Below are positions 31,002 through 44,294 of a stretch of 64,000 bases of DNA, piece after piece (within the stretch, counting starts at the first letter, position 1; each line of letters begins with the position of its first letter). Source of the stretch: Smittia aterrima (lineage: Eukaryota; Arthropoda; Insecta; Diptera; Chironomidae). The position numbers and the translations under genes were made by a program. The DNA lies in NCBI GenBank assembly GCA_033063855.1, contig CP093830.1, positions 16,244,854-16,308,853 on the forward strand. The letters are read 5' to 3'. Below the pieces are notes generated by a model, which saw nothing but the letters and a program-made list of their open reading frames with translations, was not told the origin of the DNA and did no database searches.

Positions 31002-33109
31002 TCAGCTTCTATTGCATTTGGCAATGACGTCCCGTCGAATTACGAGATTGTTGTCTATTACGAATTTGGCACTATGATAAATGTCAATGAAGAGTTCACA
31101 GAAATATTCGCGATCGAAGATGAATAGCAAGAACACAGCGGCCAGCAGAATTAGGACAATTGAGAAGACAAGACGTGCGAAGCGATCAATGTGGAAAAAT
31201 CTAAAAAGAATTGTTAATTAACGTCAAATATTAATTCAATGTCAATTAACATACAATGTGACAAGCCCCTGACGTAGCTCAAGTGATTCATCGTCCAGGT
31301 TGAGAATGTACTTCCGTACGCCGAGAACGTTGTTCTTTGCACATTGCGCCATATCAATCTATAAAAGACGATAAATTTATTCATCGACTCCATTAAACCA
31401 GACGTGAACTTACCGATTTGAAATCACAAAAGAAAGTCTTGCGATCTTTCTCGTTCATTTCATCAGGAAGATTCTTCAAATTGTTGTTAATAAAAACGTA
31501 ATCTCGCGTGATATAAAATCCAAATGTGTTCATCGCAATATCGAATTTTCTCTGATGGACGACGAGTCTAAAATCAAGTTTTATTTCAGTAACAGTCGAG
31601 TGCTAATTGAAATACTTTACATAGGTTTCTCTCCAGCCATTTTGCACCAGAAATCGCCCCAGTAAGCTGGGATATAATGGTAGAGAAGTCTTCGAAACTC
31701 GTAGTAGAATTTATTGGCAGTCACAGGAGAATAAGGATACCAAACTAATAAGTCCAACGGGTATTTCTTGCAGACTTGCGTCTCGAAGTCGAAGTAACGT
31801 CTATTTGTCCATGTTTGAAGTCCTGAGTTTGTCAAGTTACTAAACAGAACTTGATTGCTTTTCATCAAAGCTTGTTTACATGTTAAAACGAGAATAGCGT
31901 TGTTTGCAATGTCAACTGGAATGATTTCGAGGATTCCTTCTGGATCACCAAATATTGTCCGCAGCACTCCTCGACCTCGAGCTAGAAGCAATGCTGCTAA
32001 ACCATTTTTCTTACTCTCAACGTAGCCTGGAAATGGTTCCATCCAAGCAGCAGAGACTACCGAAGGTCGTGTGACAACAACTGGGAATTTATCTTTAAAT
32101 GAATGCACCAAGTCTTCAGCAAATATCTTCGATAATGCGTAAGTGTTCGGATAGCCTTTCATGAGTCTACGAGAAGAAGAAGTTATTACGTAAGTAACCA
32201 GTCATAGATGTAACAGCAATCAAGGCCGGAGAAGAAATTAAAACAAACATCGCGCAATTCATTCCACTGACCTTGACTCAACCTCATCCAAGTCGCTCTC
32301 GCGAGATGAATTGAGTAATTTAATAACTGCGCAAGGGTCATCGGGTGCTGGATGGTGACGTTCTTCGAAAACTCGTTCATTTGGATTGCAATAGGAAGTC
32401 GATACATGGGAGAAGACTATTAAATTCTTCATTTTCTCAGCGAGCCGAAGAACTCTTAATGTACCGAGAGTATTGAACTTCAATGCCTCTCTCAATGAAA
32501 GAGAAAACTTTGCTTTTGCTGCTAAGTGAAATATGATGTTACATGATTCAATGAGCTCTTCTTCATCTTCCGGATCGATGTCTAAATTCTCTTCAGAAAC
32601 ATCGCCTTTGATCAATCGAATCTTTAGCAATTGTTCGGGCGCAACTTCACGAACTCTCTCAAAGACCTGAGGTGAGAGGGAATTGATTAGGGAATTGTAG
32701 GAGACAGTTAAAGGATAACTAGTTGAAATCAGGTTTGCAAATTATTGAAAGCTTCTAACTCAACTTGAAAATGACTTTGAGTTCGTCACTCTAAAGGTAA
32801 TTTCATTAAATTTAATAATTACTTACAACATCTTTAACATAACTTTGATATCGTTGAATTGAATCGACTAAAGTAGAAAGAAAACCGAATTCGTGATCAC
32901 TTAAGCATTTCTCTTTAACGAGAATCACAGGACTCACCACCACGTTTCATTCTAACGAGAATATAAATGATCTTGACATCGCGACAATCACGCAACAACT
33001 TCTCGACCAACACTTTTCCCATAAAGCCAGTAGCTCCAGTAATTAAAATACTTTTCCCACCGTAAAAGTCGACGATGGACACGTCCCGTAAAATATTCGT
33101 CGGATCCAT
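31002..33109 (-). CDS. Fatty acyl-CoA reductase (waterproof/FAR family)
   Basis: Seven exons, 33109-32938, 32867-32827 (41 nt), 32666-32272, 32166-31621, 31567-31414, 31358-31255 and 31200-31002, total 536 aa. FARs reduce fatty acyl-CoA to fatty alcohol with NADPH, feeding cuticular wax, pheromone or tracheal lining synthesis. Rossmann motif TGATGFMG (24-31), FHLAAKAKFSLSLREALKFN, YxxxK site as NTYALSK (Y212, K216), VVVTRPSVVSAAWMEPFPGY, and the C-terminal sterile domain (TFGFYITRDYVFINNNLKNL; MNEKDRKTFFCDF), ending in a hydrophobic segment (LVFSIVLILLAAVFLLFIF) that probably anchors it to the ER. The ATG at 33109 is used; the frame extends to 33121 only with GTG. The 41-nt second exon is required for frame. 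Confidence 0.93.
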
Positions 33110-34368
33110 TGTTGTCTGCACTTCAACTTGATTAAATTTTATTTTTTTTCGGTAAAAAGCGAATGTGAGAAAAACGAATTAAATTTAGTTCAAGACTTTC
33201 AATGTCTGTAAATTAAGGTCAAATCCCCAGCAATTGCAACTAACATCTTAACCGAACGACAATTGAACAGAAACTGGCCAAGAAGTTCGGCGAGAGCGTA
33301 AAAATTTGTATAAAGCACAAAGACAAATGAAGTTACGATCAACAGGTTTCGTTGAATGTGGTGGAGCTCAGACCGCGAAAACATTGAAATTGAACGCATA
33401 TTCATTGGCACGTAATAAGAAATATTCACTTGAACATCCCGCTCAACCGTGGATTTACGTGAATGAACCATCTTTGCTTGTGTGCATTTAACGTACGCTC
33501 ATGAATGAATCAACATCGGTAGCTCACAGAATGGATCGCACACATTTATTAAAAGCTTTTTTCAACAGCTGATCACAACATTTGATAATAAAAAATCAAT
33601 CTCAATCATTTCAGAACTTAATGCGCGCACTTTGAACCGGTTTTAAAATTAAATCTTTTAATCGATTCTTGTGTTTTTTGTTTTCGAAATAATTGTAATG
33701 GCCATCTGATCTTTCTCCGTCTGATCTTCAGATTGCTGCGTACGCGAGTAATTTAAAGTTCGCAGAACCAATCATACCGTTCATTGTATTGCACGTCACT
33801 GTAAGTTACTTTCGTATGTAAACTCAAGGCTTTCGATATTTCGTAATATCAGCAACTCGTGAAACTGGCTTCAAGTCGGTCATCGGCAGCGATTATTTAG
33901 GAAACAATTAAGTTGACCTTCGATGATTTTTCACTGAACAATTATGTAAAGACTAGCTTTGACTTTCGTCAGTTTACAATCAGGCGAGGCAGAGCGGAGA
34001 TGGATTTTATAGTCGATTTCTGATCAAGCTTGAACGTGTACGACCTTTTGAAAACATCTTTTCGCAGCTTTTAATTGATTTCCATTATTCGAAGTGCTCA
34101 TATAAAAAGTCTTATGTAAATTAGCTTCATCTTGTCAACAGAATGAGAATAAATAATAAAACGAAAATTTAAATTAGTAAATTTTTTTATTATTGTGAAA
34201 CATTTCAAAGACAATTCTTCATAAAAAAAAAGTTTGATTAAATTTTTTTTTGTTGTTAAGTGTTAATGACTTGAGTCGAAAACTTTTATCGTTTCCATTT
34301 GAGAATAAGCGCGTTAACGAGGTGAGACAGTTGTGAGGATAAACTATTTATTAGCTAATGTGTTGCGT
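33110..34368. other. Intergenic between FAR and the Ser-rich gene
   Basis: Holds the FAR 5' flank and the 3' flank of the 34369 gene. Short open frames at 33199-33491 overlap on both strands without recognisable content. No promoter motif was identified. Confidence 0.4.
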
Positions 34369-37300
34369 TTAAATTCGCTTCGGAGTGTCGCGATTCCATC
34401 GTCGTCTCTCCGTTGACTTCTCCCGTGACGCGCTCTTGCTCCTCATCTGATTTTGATGATACTTGCCCTGTAGAAAAATTCATTGAAATGTCAGTAAAAA
34501 AGTTTTCTTTTTCGATCAACAACCATGACGTTGAATTGCGAAATTGTGAAGCAAAGCAAGATGGAAGAGAACGAGCACGTTGTGCATGAAGTTGAACAGA
34601 TTTGTTTCGTTTGCGGCGTTAGTTGATGTTCTGCATCAAAGAAAGCATGAAGAGTGAAAATAGATTGAAGGAAAGAAAAAGTGAAAAAATTCTTTGATGA
34701 AAGAAGAATCCAGAAGTCTCTTCGTTACCTTTTGAGCATCGTTATTATAATTGATTTCGTATCCATCGCTGATGAACCTGAAAAATCATTCATTGAATGA
34801 GCAATCAACGATTAAACGAATTATATAATTTACTTGGGTTTCCAAGGCGCGCTTAGCGAGACTGATCGATTAACAGTTCGCATCATTGGCTTCTCTTCTT
34901 GAATTGCTGTCTTAATACTGTTTCTTCCTGAAACTTTTCGACGCTCAAGTGTTTGTGATGGAATATCGCCGACTGTCGTTGCGTGAAGATAAACTACGCT
35001 TCGCTGACTAGCATCGCTGTCGAAGCGTTCGCGGTGAAGATTCTCACGGCTGACGAGTAATGGTTTCTTATTATACAAATCAAATTAAAAAGTTTCATGT
35101 TCTCACCTCGCTGACAAGCTTTCCCTCAATTTTCGTGCTGACGTCAAGTTCGACAACGAATCGGATTCAAAGTTTTCTCTCTTTTGATAGTATGGCATTG
35201 ACTCTTGTACGTCACGATGAAGAAACTCACGATCATTGTCGTCGTCATACATTTTTCTTCTTGGCTGTCTCGGCAAAGTTGTGGAAACTGCACTGACGAC
35301 CTTGGATGATTTTGGAGGTCTAGGTGGCGGCAAATGCTTAGGAATACCTGGAGAAGGTGGTCTACGCATTGAAGCATCATTGCCATTGAACTCCGTGTCT
35401 GATGTGCTTTCAGAAATATCATTCAACTCAGCTCGCGATCGTGAAATCTAAAATAAGATTAAATGTTAATCTAACTCCAAAGCTCTTTGCAAAGTTAACT
35501 CTAAAGCTCTCTCTCACCACTTTTGTTTGTTTCACTTTCCTCTGAGCATTCAAATTCTGAAGTGATGCACTTTTCAACCTTTCCTGTGATGCCGTGAGTC
35601 TAAAAAATCATAAAATGCTTTAATAAAAAAAAGTTGTTTTTACGATTCGTCAAACTCACTTCTTCGATGTCACTCTGGATATCGAATCCACTTCATCACG
35701 ATCAGTGTCGCCAAAGAATCTCAGCGTTTTGTTGGAAACAGAGCCATTGGACGTGCCATTCTTTAAAGTTGTCGACTTTGTCCTGGTCACAGTCGTCTTT
35801 CGGTCGATAGTCGAAGGAGTGCTTGAAGGTTCCTGAAAACAAAAAAGTTTAAATCATTTTTGAATAATGAAAAATTGAATTGAGCTTACTCTCGATTTCT
35901 TTTTCGATAAACGTTCAAGGGAAGCGAACCAATTGAATTTTTGTGCATTATTCTCTTTATCGCGTTTGAGCGTGCCACTCATGGACGAAACATTGCCATT
36001 GAGCTTCTTACTTTTCGGCGGCAACGATTTCGAACGGTTTGTTATGACTGGACTTGCTGTGGGTGTCGATAAACGTCTTCGATTGGCGATCAAGAAATCC
36101 TGTTGGTGAACGCTTGGCGGTGGCTCTAAATTTGGCGAATATTCTCGGTATCGAGATTTCACTTCAACGTCGTCAACGCCATTTGACTTCTTCGACTTGA
36201 AAAGGTCCTTCACCTTCTCCAATCCGCTTTTCTTCTTCTTCGACTTTATGAAATCCTTCGTGATTTTCTTGTTGTGCTTCCACTCTTTAATAATATTCGC
36301 TTTATCAAGATTGGGATCGTAGTGTGATCCATCGTCAATGCTTCTCTCTCGATACACAAACGTTCGAACAAGCTGAAATGGATACGTCTCTTCCGTATGC
36401 TTTTTCTCTTTCATCAAAAATAATTCACATTCGATGATGTCATCTTCATAGTTCCATTTGCGACTGTGAAGAAAAAGTGGAAATGCGTTAGTCTGCATAA
36501 GGAATCCATCACTGAAAGAACAAAAGAAAGTTTCAATTCTCACCCAAGATTGAAGCGAGAACTTTGTTTATTCCTGCGGTTGCGCTTCGTCACATGATCG
36601 ACCTCTATTCCGGAATCACCCTTCTCGTTGTGTTTGCTGTAATAGTCCGACTTCTTCCGCAACGTGCTGTCCGCATAATTTTTGCTTTGAATGCGTTCAA
36701 ACGATGGCGGCGACGGAGAGTGAACCAAATCGAGATGGTTACGCTCGGGCGAATAACGATTTATAATTTCATTAGATCCATATTTATGGTAGCGTTTAGT
36801 TGTAGGTGGCGATGACGACGTTAGTCGAATGTGATTGTCGTTGTTATTGATGTGAAGGCCGCCGATGCGCGACTTAATGCGCGATTCCAAGATCTCACGA
36901 CGATTACTGAGAGTTCGTTCGAACCCATTGAAATCCGTGTCACGCATCTCGTTATCAAATTCGTTTTGATGGTGATTGATGTTTGTATTTGACGAGTATC
37001 GCGGTATTTGCTTTCGAATGTTTGGTTTAATGACGTCTTCGGTTAAAAAGCTTTGCGGTTGTTCTAGGTCGAAGAGTTTAACCGAGTTCCTGTATTGATA
37101 ACTGTTTTGATTTCCTCCCTGTCTCGTGGGTGGTGACGGCGAGGCTGTTGTGACAAAATGATCAACTGAATCAAATTTGTTGCTTGATTGATTATTGTTT
37201 GCTGGCGGACTTGTTGACTGACGGTTCTTCTTTAAAGTATTATGAACCGTTTCTTTGCTCGTTATCGTTTTACTGCCATCAACATTTTTCGATTCATTGC

Positions 37301-38422
37301 AAACTACTTGTGCGTAAACGATATCAGACTTTGTTAGAGGAGGCGAGAGGGATTTATGTTTAGTTGGTGAATAGGGAACTGGACTGACAGGCGAAAGCTG
37401 AGGATTCGTATAGGAAAAGCCGCCTGCTTGTAAGACTTGAGCTGGAGGCGCAAGCGTCTCAACCGATAAGCGTTTTATCATTCTATTCAAAGCCACACCT
37501 TTAGTTAGCGTTGGCTTTTCCGCTGGCATTTGCGAGCTGTGCATTGTCTCAGCCGACTTTGAATACTTTGAAGTCATCTTATCTGATGTAGGAATCAAGT
37601 CTAAGTCTTCAGTGCTTGCGAAACTTTTTCCGTTTGTAAGCTTTGACTTCTCCAAAAGTTGGCCAAAGTAATCAGTTCGGTTATTGACATCAACAAGCGG
37701 TGTATTCACCTCAGTGATAGGACTGAGCGGTGCTTTCTTCTTCGGCGTGCTTGTTAGGAAGTTGTTTGCGTTATCGCTGCTATCACTGCTGTTAGTCTGA
37801 TGATTGTTAAAGGAGTTGCTTTTCAAATGAACGCGATTCTTATCGCGCTTCGAACTTTGGCTTACGTCGCTCTTACTCCTCTCTACTTTCTTGTTAGTGG
37901 CATTGCGGTCATTAGTGATACGCTTGTTGTTAACTGGAGAGGGCGAGTTAGTAGTTGGCAAGACGTTAAAAATATTAAATATGGAACTGCGTTTGGATTT
38001 CTTCGATGATGCATCTGAGATACTTCGACGAACTGGCTTTCGCTGTTGATTCTTACGATGTGGCAATGAACCGAAATAATTTGCTTGTTCAAGTACTAAA
38101 GCTGAAAGAGTTGAGTTTTCGTTAGAATTGAAATATTCTCTAGAATATTGATTGACCATCGTGTAGTTCGATTCATGGAGAGCAACAAAGCAAATTTACA
38201 TGAAAATAAAACGAATCTTTTCTCTGTTTCTCTCCAGGCCTACGCGAAGGTCAAACTGACATTGCCAGCTGTTGGAAGTTGTCAACGTTTACACACCTGC
38301 TTCTCGTTCGAGAGCCTCTTCCGATAAGTCAGCCGGTAGTTCACGTCGAAAATTGACAGGCGATTGAGATCGCGACGTAAGAGAGTCGTGATTCAACGAA
38401 TCATTGTGATTCGATTGTGAGC
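34369..38422 (-). CDS. Unrecognised large Ser/Lys/Pro-rich, probably cytoskeletal or scaffold protein
   Basis: Eight phase-matched exons: 38159-36544, 36511-35890, 35832-35660, 35599-35518, 35447-35107, 35049-34834, 34777-34729 and 34467-34369, 1,065 aa from the ATG at 38159. I do not recognise the family. The protein is basic and mostly disordered: Ser/Asn-rich first 530 residues (RRSISDASSKKSKRSS), a possibly folded stretch at ~540-625 (KWNYEDDIIECELFLMKEKK, FQLVRTFVYRER), Lys-rich blocks, NKTLRFFGDTD, and a Pro-rich run (PGIPKHLPPPRPPK) that could bind SH3 or WW domains. An upstream exon 38422-38297 (ending ADLSEEALEREA) splices cleanly to an internal acceptor at 38101 (ALVLEQANYFGSLP), so a longer isoform with another start further upstream is likely. 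Confidence 0.75.
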
Positions 38423-39903
38423 CTTAACAATAAACAACAAATAAATTATTGAAATGTATTTACCAATTGTTATACGACTGCTGATGATGTTGATGATCAA
38501 GAAGTGGAGGAGAATTTTCGTAAAACGCGGCTAAAGTTCATGCATGAGTAACTTCGCGAGCACAATTTGTGTCACCCGAGATAGAACAGAAAGATTCAAT
38601 TTAAAGCTTGAACAACAACAACGTCACCGACCGAATGGGATGAAAACTAAAAGCTAAATGGCAAAGCGAATTTCTTCATTCAATGTAGTCAGTCGCAATG
38701 AATAACAACAACTAATCGCGCGCGAGCTGTTCGACATGAAAACGCCAAAAGCTTAGCGTGAGAGGGAGAGACGAAAATGTCGTCGGTAGGAAGAGTGGAA
38801 AATCACTTATAAGGAAAAATTTGAATGTGAGATGAAGATGAGTTCGTCTGAAGAATGAAGACGTTTGGTTACACAAAAATAAATTAGCATCTCTCGTGAT
38901 TTCTGTTCGCGAGAGATAGAGCTATCGAGAGATGGAAAGCCAACGGAAAACTCGTCCGATCTCGTGCGAGAATCCCATTCATAAAAATCTTAACGTTCTT
39001 TCGCTTATTTTGATCCATTAAGAAAAATAATTAAGGCAATCGAAGCAAAGTGTTACGTTGTAAGGTGTTGAATTGTTGCTCACGTCTCACATCGAGTTTC
39101 GCGTGGTCGCATTGCGAATAAAAAAAACCATTTCATCTTCAAAGAATTCCATCCCAATACGTTTTGCAAAATTGAAAAAAAAGAAAAATGTTATAAACAC
39201 AAAACGCCCACACGAACATTGGCGCTCTTCAAATCATTTCAGGGACAGCAATTGATCGTTCAGTGTTGAAGCAAACTTGGCACTTTAAGCTGAGCTTAGT
39301 AGACGCGTGACTTGCTTGGATGGATTGCCGTAAAGTGATTAACGGACGGCTTAATGAATAATTCTTTTGGATGAATCAGTTGCGTGCATAAATGTCGCAG
39401 ACTCAAGGCTAAGAGTACAAGGTTTGTGAAGCTCTAGAATTTCTAAAATTTCTTTACAGAGAAATCTCGTTTCACACAGACTCACAAATGATACTCTCAC
39501 AACACACTCGACCGATCAAATTTTCAAACAAACAATGAATCAAGTCACTAACCATATCGCTTAACATGCACGTCGCGATTGAAAGACACTCGAGGTCCAT
39601 TGTTGATGCTCTTCGGCAGAGTTTCACTATCCGTAGTATTAACCATGTTCCTCCTCTCTTCGACTGCAACTCATTCAATTGTTGGCGAGTCACTTGAACG
39701 TCACCTTTATGACTTGGGCATCGCTTTCATGAGTTTGGAGATTTCTTTATTTTTTTTTGTCGCGGAGTCTTAAATAAATTTTTTTACATTTCGTTCTCAC
39801 ATCTTTATGAACATCCTGTAATGAAACAATGAAGATGAAGTGTCAAAAGACGTCCGACGGACTCTTTGGGAACAGAAGGGAGATGTAGAAGGAATCTTTA
39901 CAA
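38423..39903. other. Probable 5' region of the Ser-rich gene, otherwise no gene
   Basis: A candidate exon (minus strand, ~38530-38470, reading PPLLDHQHHQQSYNN before a GTAAAT donor) is Gln/His-rich but does not join the 38422 exon in frame. GAGAGA-type purine repeats at 38760-38780 and 38900-38935 are typical of fly promoters. No other gene recognised. Confidence 0.35.
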
Positions 39904-40125
39904 GGTTTTTAAGGCTTTTTTCGATAGAAAAAACCTTATTATGGCCACTTTGTCCGTCCGTCCGTCCGTCCGTCCGTCCGTCTGTTCGCACTGTATAGCA
40001 GCCTAGAGAATAGCTGGGGGGCTGAAACTTGGTGTGTGTGGTCCTTAGGGAAGGGGTCAACATGTGACGGGGTCAAAAGGTCAAAGGTCAATTTTTTAAT
40101 TTTTTTAAAATTTCATCCAACGGAA

Positions 40126-40930
40126 GTTTTTATCCAAAATTTTATCCAAAATTATATCCAAGGAAAATTCTTATCCAAATTTATATCCAAGGAAAGTTCT
40201 TATCCAAAATTATATCCAAGAAAAATTCTTATCCAAAATTATATCCAAGGAAAGTTCTTATCCAAAATTATATCCAAGAAAAATTCTTATTCAAAATTAT
40301 ATCCAAGGAAAGTTCTTATCCAAATTTATATCCAAGGAAAGTTCTTATCCAAAATTATATCCAAGAAAAATTCTTATCCAAAATTATATCCAAGGAAAGT
40401 TCTTATCCAAAATTATATCCAAGAAAAATTCTTATCCAACATTATATCCAAGGAAAGTTCTTATCCAAAATTATATCCAAGGAAAGTTCTTATCCAAAAT
40501 TATATCCAAGGAAAGTTCTTATCCAAAATTATATCCAAGGAAAGTTCTTATCCAAAATTATATCCAAGAAAAATTCTTATCCAAAATTATATCCAAGGAA
40601 AGTTCTTATCCAAAATTATATGCAAGAAAAATTCTTATCCAAAATTATATCCAAGGAAAGTTCTTATCCAAAATTATATCCAAGAAAAATTCTTATCCAA
40701 AATTATATCCAAGGAAAGTTCTATCCAAAATTATACCTAAGAAAAATTCTTATCCAAAATTATATCCAAGGAAAGTTCTTATCCAAAATTATATCCAAGG
40801 AAAGTTCTTATCCAAAATTATATCCAAGGAAAGTTCTTATCCAAAATTTTATCCAAGAAAAATTCTTATCCAAAATTTTATCCAAGAAAAATTCTTATCC
40901 AAAATTATATCCAAGGAAAGTTCTTAGCCA
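40126..40930. repeat. 29-bp minisatellite, about 27 units
   Basis: The unit is TTCTTATCCAAAATTATATCC plus AAGGAAAG or AAGAAAAA, the two end variants often alternating. As 29 is not a multiple of three, the three frames merge into an 87-bp cycle without stops, which creates a 234-codon open frame. Confidence 0.95.
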
Positions 40931-41063
40931 AAAATAATAATAAGAATTGTCTTGATGTGAAATTCCTTCTTTCTTTCTTTCCTTCTTTCCTTCTGTGGCG
41001 TAACGCTCGACTTTAGCGCAACTGGCGACGAAAAAATGAACTAAGCGTCGTTGTGCATGAACC

Positions 41064-41400
41064 CAAAACTTCGGAAAACTCGGGAAAATTTTGGAAAAAC
41101 TTCGGGAAAAGTCGGGAAAACTTCGGAAAACTTTGGGAAAATTTGGAAAAACTTCGGGAAAACTTCGGAAAACTCGGGAAAATTTTGGAAAAACTTCGGG
41201 AAAAGTCGGGAAAACTTCGGAAAAACTCGGGAAAATTTTGTAAAAACTTCGGGAAAATTTGGAAAAACTTCGGGAAAAGTCGGGAAAACTTCGGAAAAAC
41301 TTTGGGAAAACTTCGGAAAACTCGGGAAAATTTTGGAAAAACTTCGAGAAAAGTCGGGAAAATTTCGGAGAAACTCGAGAAAATTTCGGTAAACTCGAAG
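41064..41400. repeat. TCGGGAAAA minisatellite
   Basis: Irregular units such as CTTCGGGAAAAGTCGGGAAA and CTCGGGAAAATTTTGG recur throughout. A short version lies at 12480-12590 on the other strand. Confidence 0.92.
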
Positions 41401-41483
41401 AGATTCGTTTTGACGGGTGGCGAAGCCGCCCGGGGTAAACTAGTTATGCAGAAAAAAGAAAAAATCGAAAAAAGCCTTTTACC

Positions 41484-44294
41484 AGGTCGCCTGTGACCGG
41501 TATTCTTAATTTTTGATTAATTGTATTCACAAATTTTATGATTATTTAATCGTTTATTAATGTTGGGGACGATTGAGTTACGAATTAATATTGTCAACGC
41601 CCGGTGACTTTGCTTCCGCATTGTAAAACTAGTTTAGATCGAGACAGACAAGAAAACTGTTCTATAGGCTGTAGGTGGTCACAGTTTGAGCTCAAAGGCT
41701 CGGAAGCAATTTTTTTGGAATCGATAATTACAAAGTTACGATTAGTTCGGATTGGGCAAGTCGTTAATCCATAATGCTTCTTCTTCAGATTAAAGTTACA
41801 TCATCACCGTTAATTGCAATTCATTTGCTTCAGTTTTATTTACAAATTGAGTTAATCTCCGACCTCAAAGGCAGATTAGTCGAGTGATTTTTACATTGGG
41901 AGTCATAAAGCGTCGCGATCATTTGTATTCTAATTGAAATGCATGAGTCGCTTCGACGTAACGAAAGTTATTTGATTTCGCTGTTCGGTATTTTCCTACG
42001 TATGCGACTTGTCGTTTCCATATTCGTTTGTTAATGGAGCAAGTTTTGTTGTGGTTCAAAGAAAAGCTTTAACAAAGATTTTTCTGGCCTGGCTTTGATT
42101 GTGTGGTACGAGAGATTTTGTCAAGATATTGACCTTGAAATTAATTCTTCGAGTTTTAAAGACTTTTTTTTTGCTTTTCTTCTTTGTCGATATCTTGAAA
42201 TGATCGATGCTTGTTGTCTTGTTCGCTCCTCTGGCCACATTCGGTTTGATTAAAAGCTTCTTGTGTCGCGCGCAGCTCTTCGTGTTTACATTGGGGACAA
42301 TCGATTCACCGCATGAGTTTGCTCTTGGTCAACACTTAATCGATTTGAAGATGAACACTTGCACATTTGCTCCAAGAAAAATTCGAGAAGTGTCGTCGAC
42401 AACAACTGTTTAAACAAAGCTCGCTGAATGACAGAATCGTATGACCCACAAATGCGCTATGATGTCATTTCATTTGTCTCTGCTGTGAAACCATCGAGAC
42501 ACTTCGGAAAAGATTTTTTTGCAGCGAGAATGTTGATTGAATTTTAAAGAAACTTGTTGATTAGAGACACCAATACAACACCGCATAGCTAGCGACAAAC
42601 TGTCGCATGTTTACATTCTCGTGAAAAAAATTGCGGCGAGAAAATTTATGCAAATGAGTGTCGAGTTAGCTTTGATGAAAAGAAAGAATTTTTAGTGAGG
42701 CCGAATCGCAATATTCACGAAAATCGCGACAAACCTGTCTGCTGGCTCAACAAACGTCTTTGTAGTCCAACACGTAAGCAAATTAGTCGAAAAGACGACG
42801 AAATCAAGTCCACATGTTGAGCCATAAAAAGAATCTCAAACAGCCGAAGCCGAAAGCTTTACAGTCGTTTTAGCAAATCGACTTCGAGAAAAGACTTCAA
42901 TGAGCGAACAAGGCTTGCAATTCTCATTGTAAGTACAGAAATTCATTGCATAAAGTGTGGTTGCGAGTCTGCGGCAGAAAACATCGCAAATGGCATTGCC
43001 ATTCTTGGCGATTGACCAAAAATAGACCTAAAGACTATTCAGTTGAGGTCATAGATGAACTTGGCGTAGATTTCACTCAGAGACACCGAGAGTTCTGATT
43101 TCATTGGAGTCGATGTGATTAAATGGTCAACAAACTTATTTTCTTCACTAAACTTCAATCAAAGTCGAAGTGATGTCACAACCCATCAGACAATCTCAAA
43201 TGCGAAACGAATTTCATCTTCTTTTGTCCGCTACGGAACTCCGCGAAGCAAAAAGAAAGATAAAAGTCGAAGCTTTATCTCAACAACGAATCCAGTTTGC
43301 GAAGCAAAAACACCTCGACGAGTCGTCGATGGGCCTTCATGAAATGGCTCGAAATGAATTAATGACTTTCAATTATTGCTTCGCGTGCGCCAAATGTTTT
43401 TAATGAGTCCATAAACCACACGATACCATCACCAATAGATTATAGCAATAGAACATAAAGCTGCGGTGTGAAGGAAATTTTATGATTGTCACAAAACCGC
43501 CAAGCACATCCCACTTGATGATCCCTTTCTTTACACTTTTCTCTCTCATTCAACTCACAATAATTTTTACAAAGATTTCTTTCGTTTTATGGATTTTTCT
43601 CGCACAACTTTGAACAATAAAAAATTGTTCTAACGAACTTTGTTCACTAATTAATGTCGAATCAACTGAGAATGATTAACTAATAATTCACGACTTCTAT
43701 CTTTAAGAAATCTTTATTTTATCTTCGTAAGCAACTGACTCAATCGACCGCTGACCGCGAAGAGATGTAAGTTAAGACTGTCGCTAGTGTAAAGAAAAGA
43801 AACAAATGAGAAAATATCATGCGCTCACACATATAAAATAAAATATTCGCGATACATTTGTTAATGAATTTTATGATTTAATTATCAGTTGACATGGTGT
43901 CAAAAGGTTTCTATTGAAAATAAAATTAAATTAAAGAAGCTAAGAAAGCACAGTTATTTCACACAAAATAATCTCATTCGCATAAAAATAAAACTCTAGA
44001 ATTAAAGTTAGAATTTGAGAAAATATTTGAGAGGTTCGTCGTTTCTACAGCCATCTACTTTAGATGCAAGAGTATCTGATAATTTCTTATCAAGTCCAAT
44101 TCTTTGTTGTGAGGTTGTGAGTTTTCTTCTATTAATTTTGTTAGTGCAAAAGTGCTAACGACGAACCTATTTAAAATAGAAAATAATCTTTTGTTGCTAG
44201 TGCTGCCTCTATCGAGTGAAAAGTGAAACTATGGCGAGTAGAAAATAGTTAATTACAGCGTTTAAAGTGAAGAAAGAATTCCTATCTCGCCATC
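41484..44294. other. Intergenic, upstream of EFR3
   Basis: No gene I can support. The 43170-43403 open frame (LREAKRKIKVEALSQQRIQF...) is helical-looking but has no recognised relative and no splice partners. 42200-42660 has CpG-containing unique DNA. Confidence 0.35.

Larger units (their letters stand above)
39904..41483. mobile_element. ~1.58-kb non-autonomous element with terminal inverted repeats and two minisatellites
   Basis: Left end GGTTTTTAAGGCTTTTTTCG (39904-39923) is inverted at the right end as CGAAAAAAGCCTTTTACC (41466-41483). The interior has a (GTCC)n run (39952-39980), unique sequence, a 29-bp tandem array (40126-40930), a linker with TTCTTT repeats and GCGCAACTGGCG, a TCGGGAAAA array (41064-41400) and GGCGAAGCCGCCCGGGGTAA. 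A shortened reverse copy is at 12437-12721, and the first bases of the window resemble the left end. No transposase; long ORFs inside are produced by stop-free repeats. Confidence 0.72.

Noticed and set aside
33199..33491. 90-codon minus-strand and 61-codon plus-strand ORFs upstream of FAR
   Set aside because: They overlap each other, with no recognised domain, and lie in the likely FAR 5' flank.
40036..41496. Long Lys/Ser/Ile-rich and Gly/Lys-rich ORFs (234, 105, 113 and 147 codons)
   Set aside because: They lie wholly in minisatellites whose units lack stop codons in several frames; there is no start context, domain or composition of a real protein.
43170..43403. 77-codon ORF with a charged helical look
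   Set aside because: No relatives recognised, no exon partners and an overlapping alternative frame; too short to support alone.
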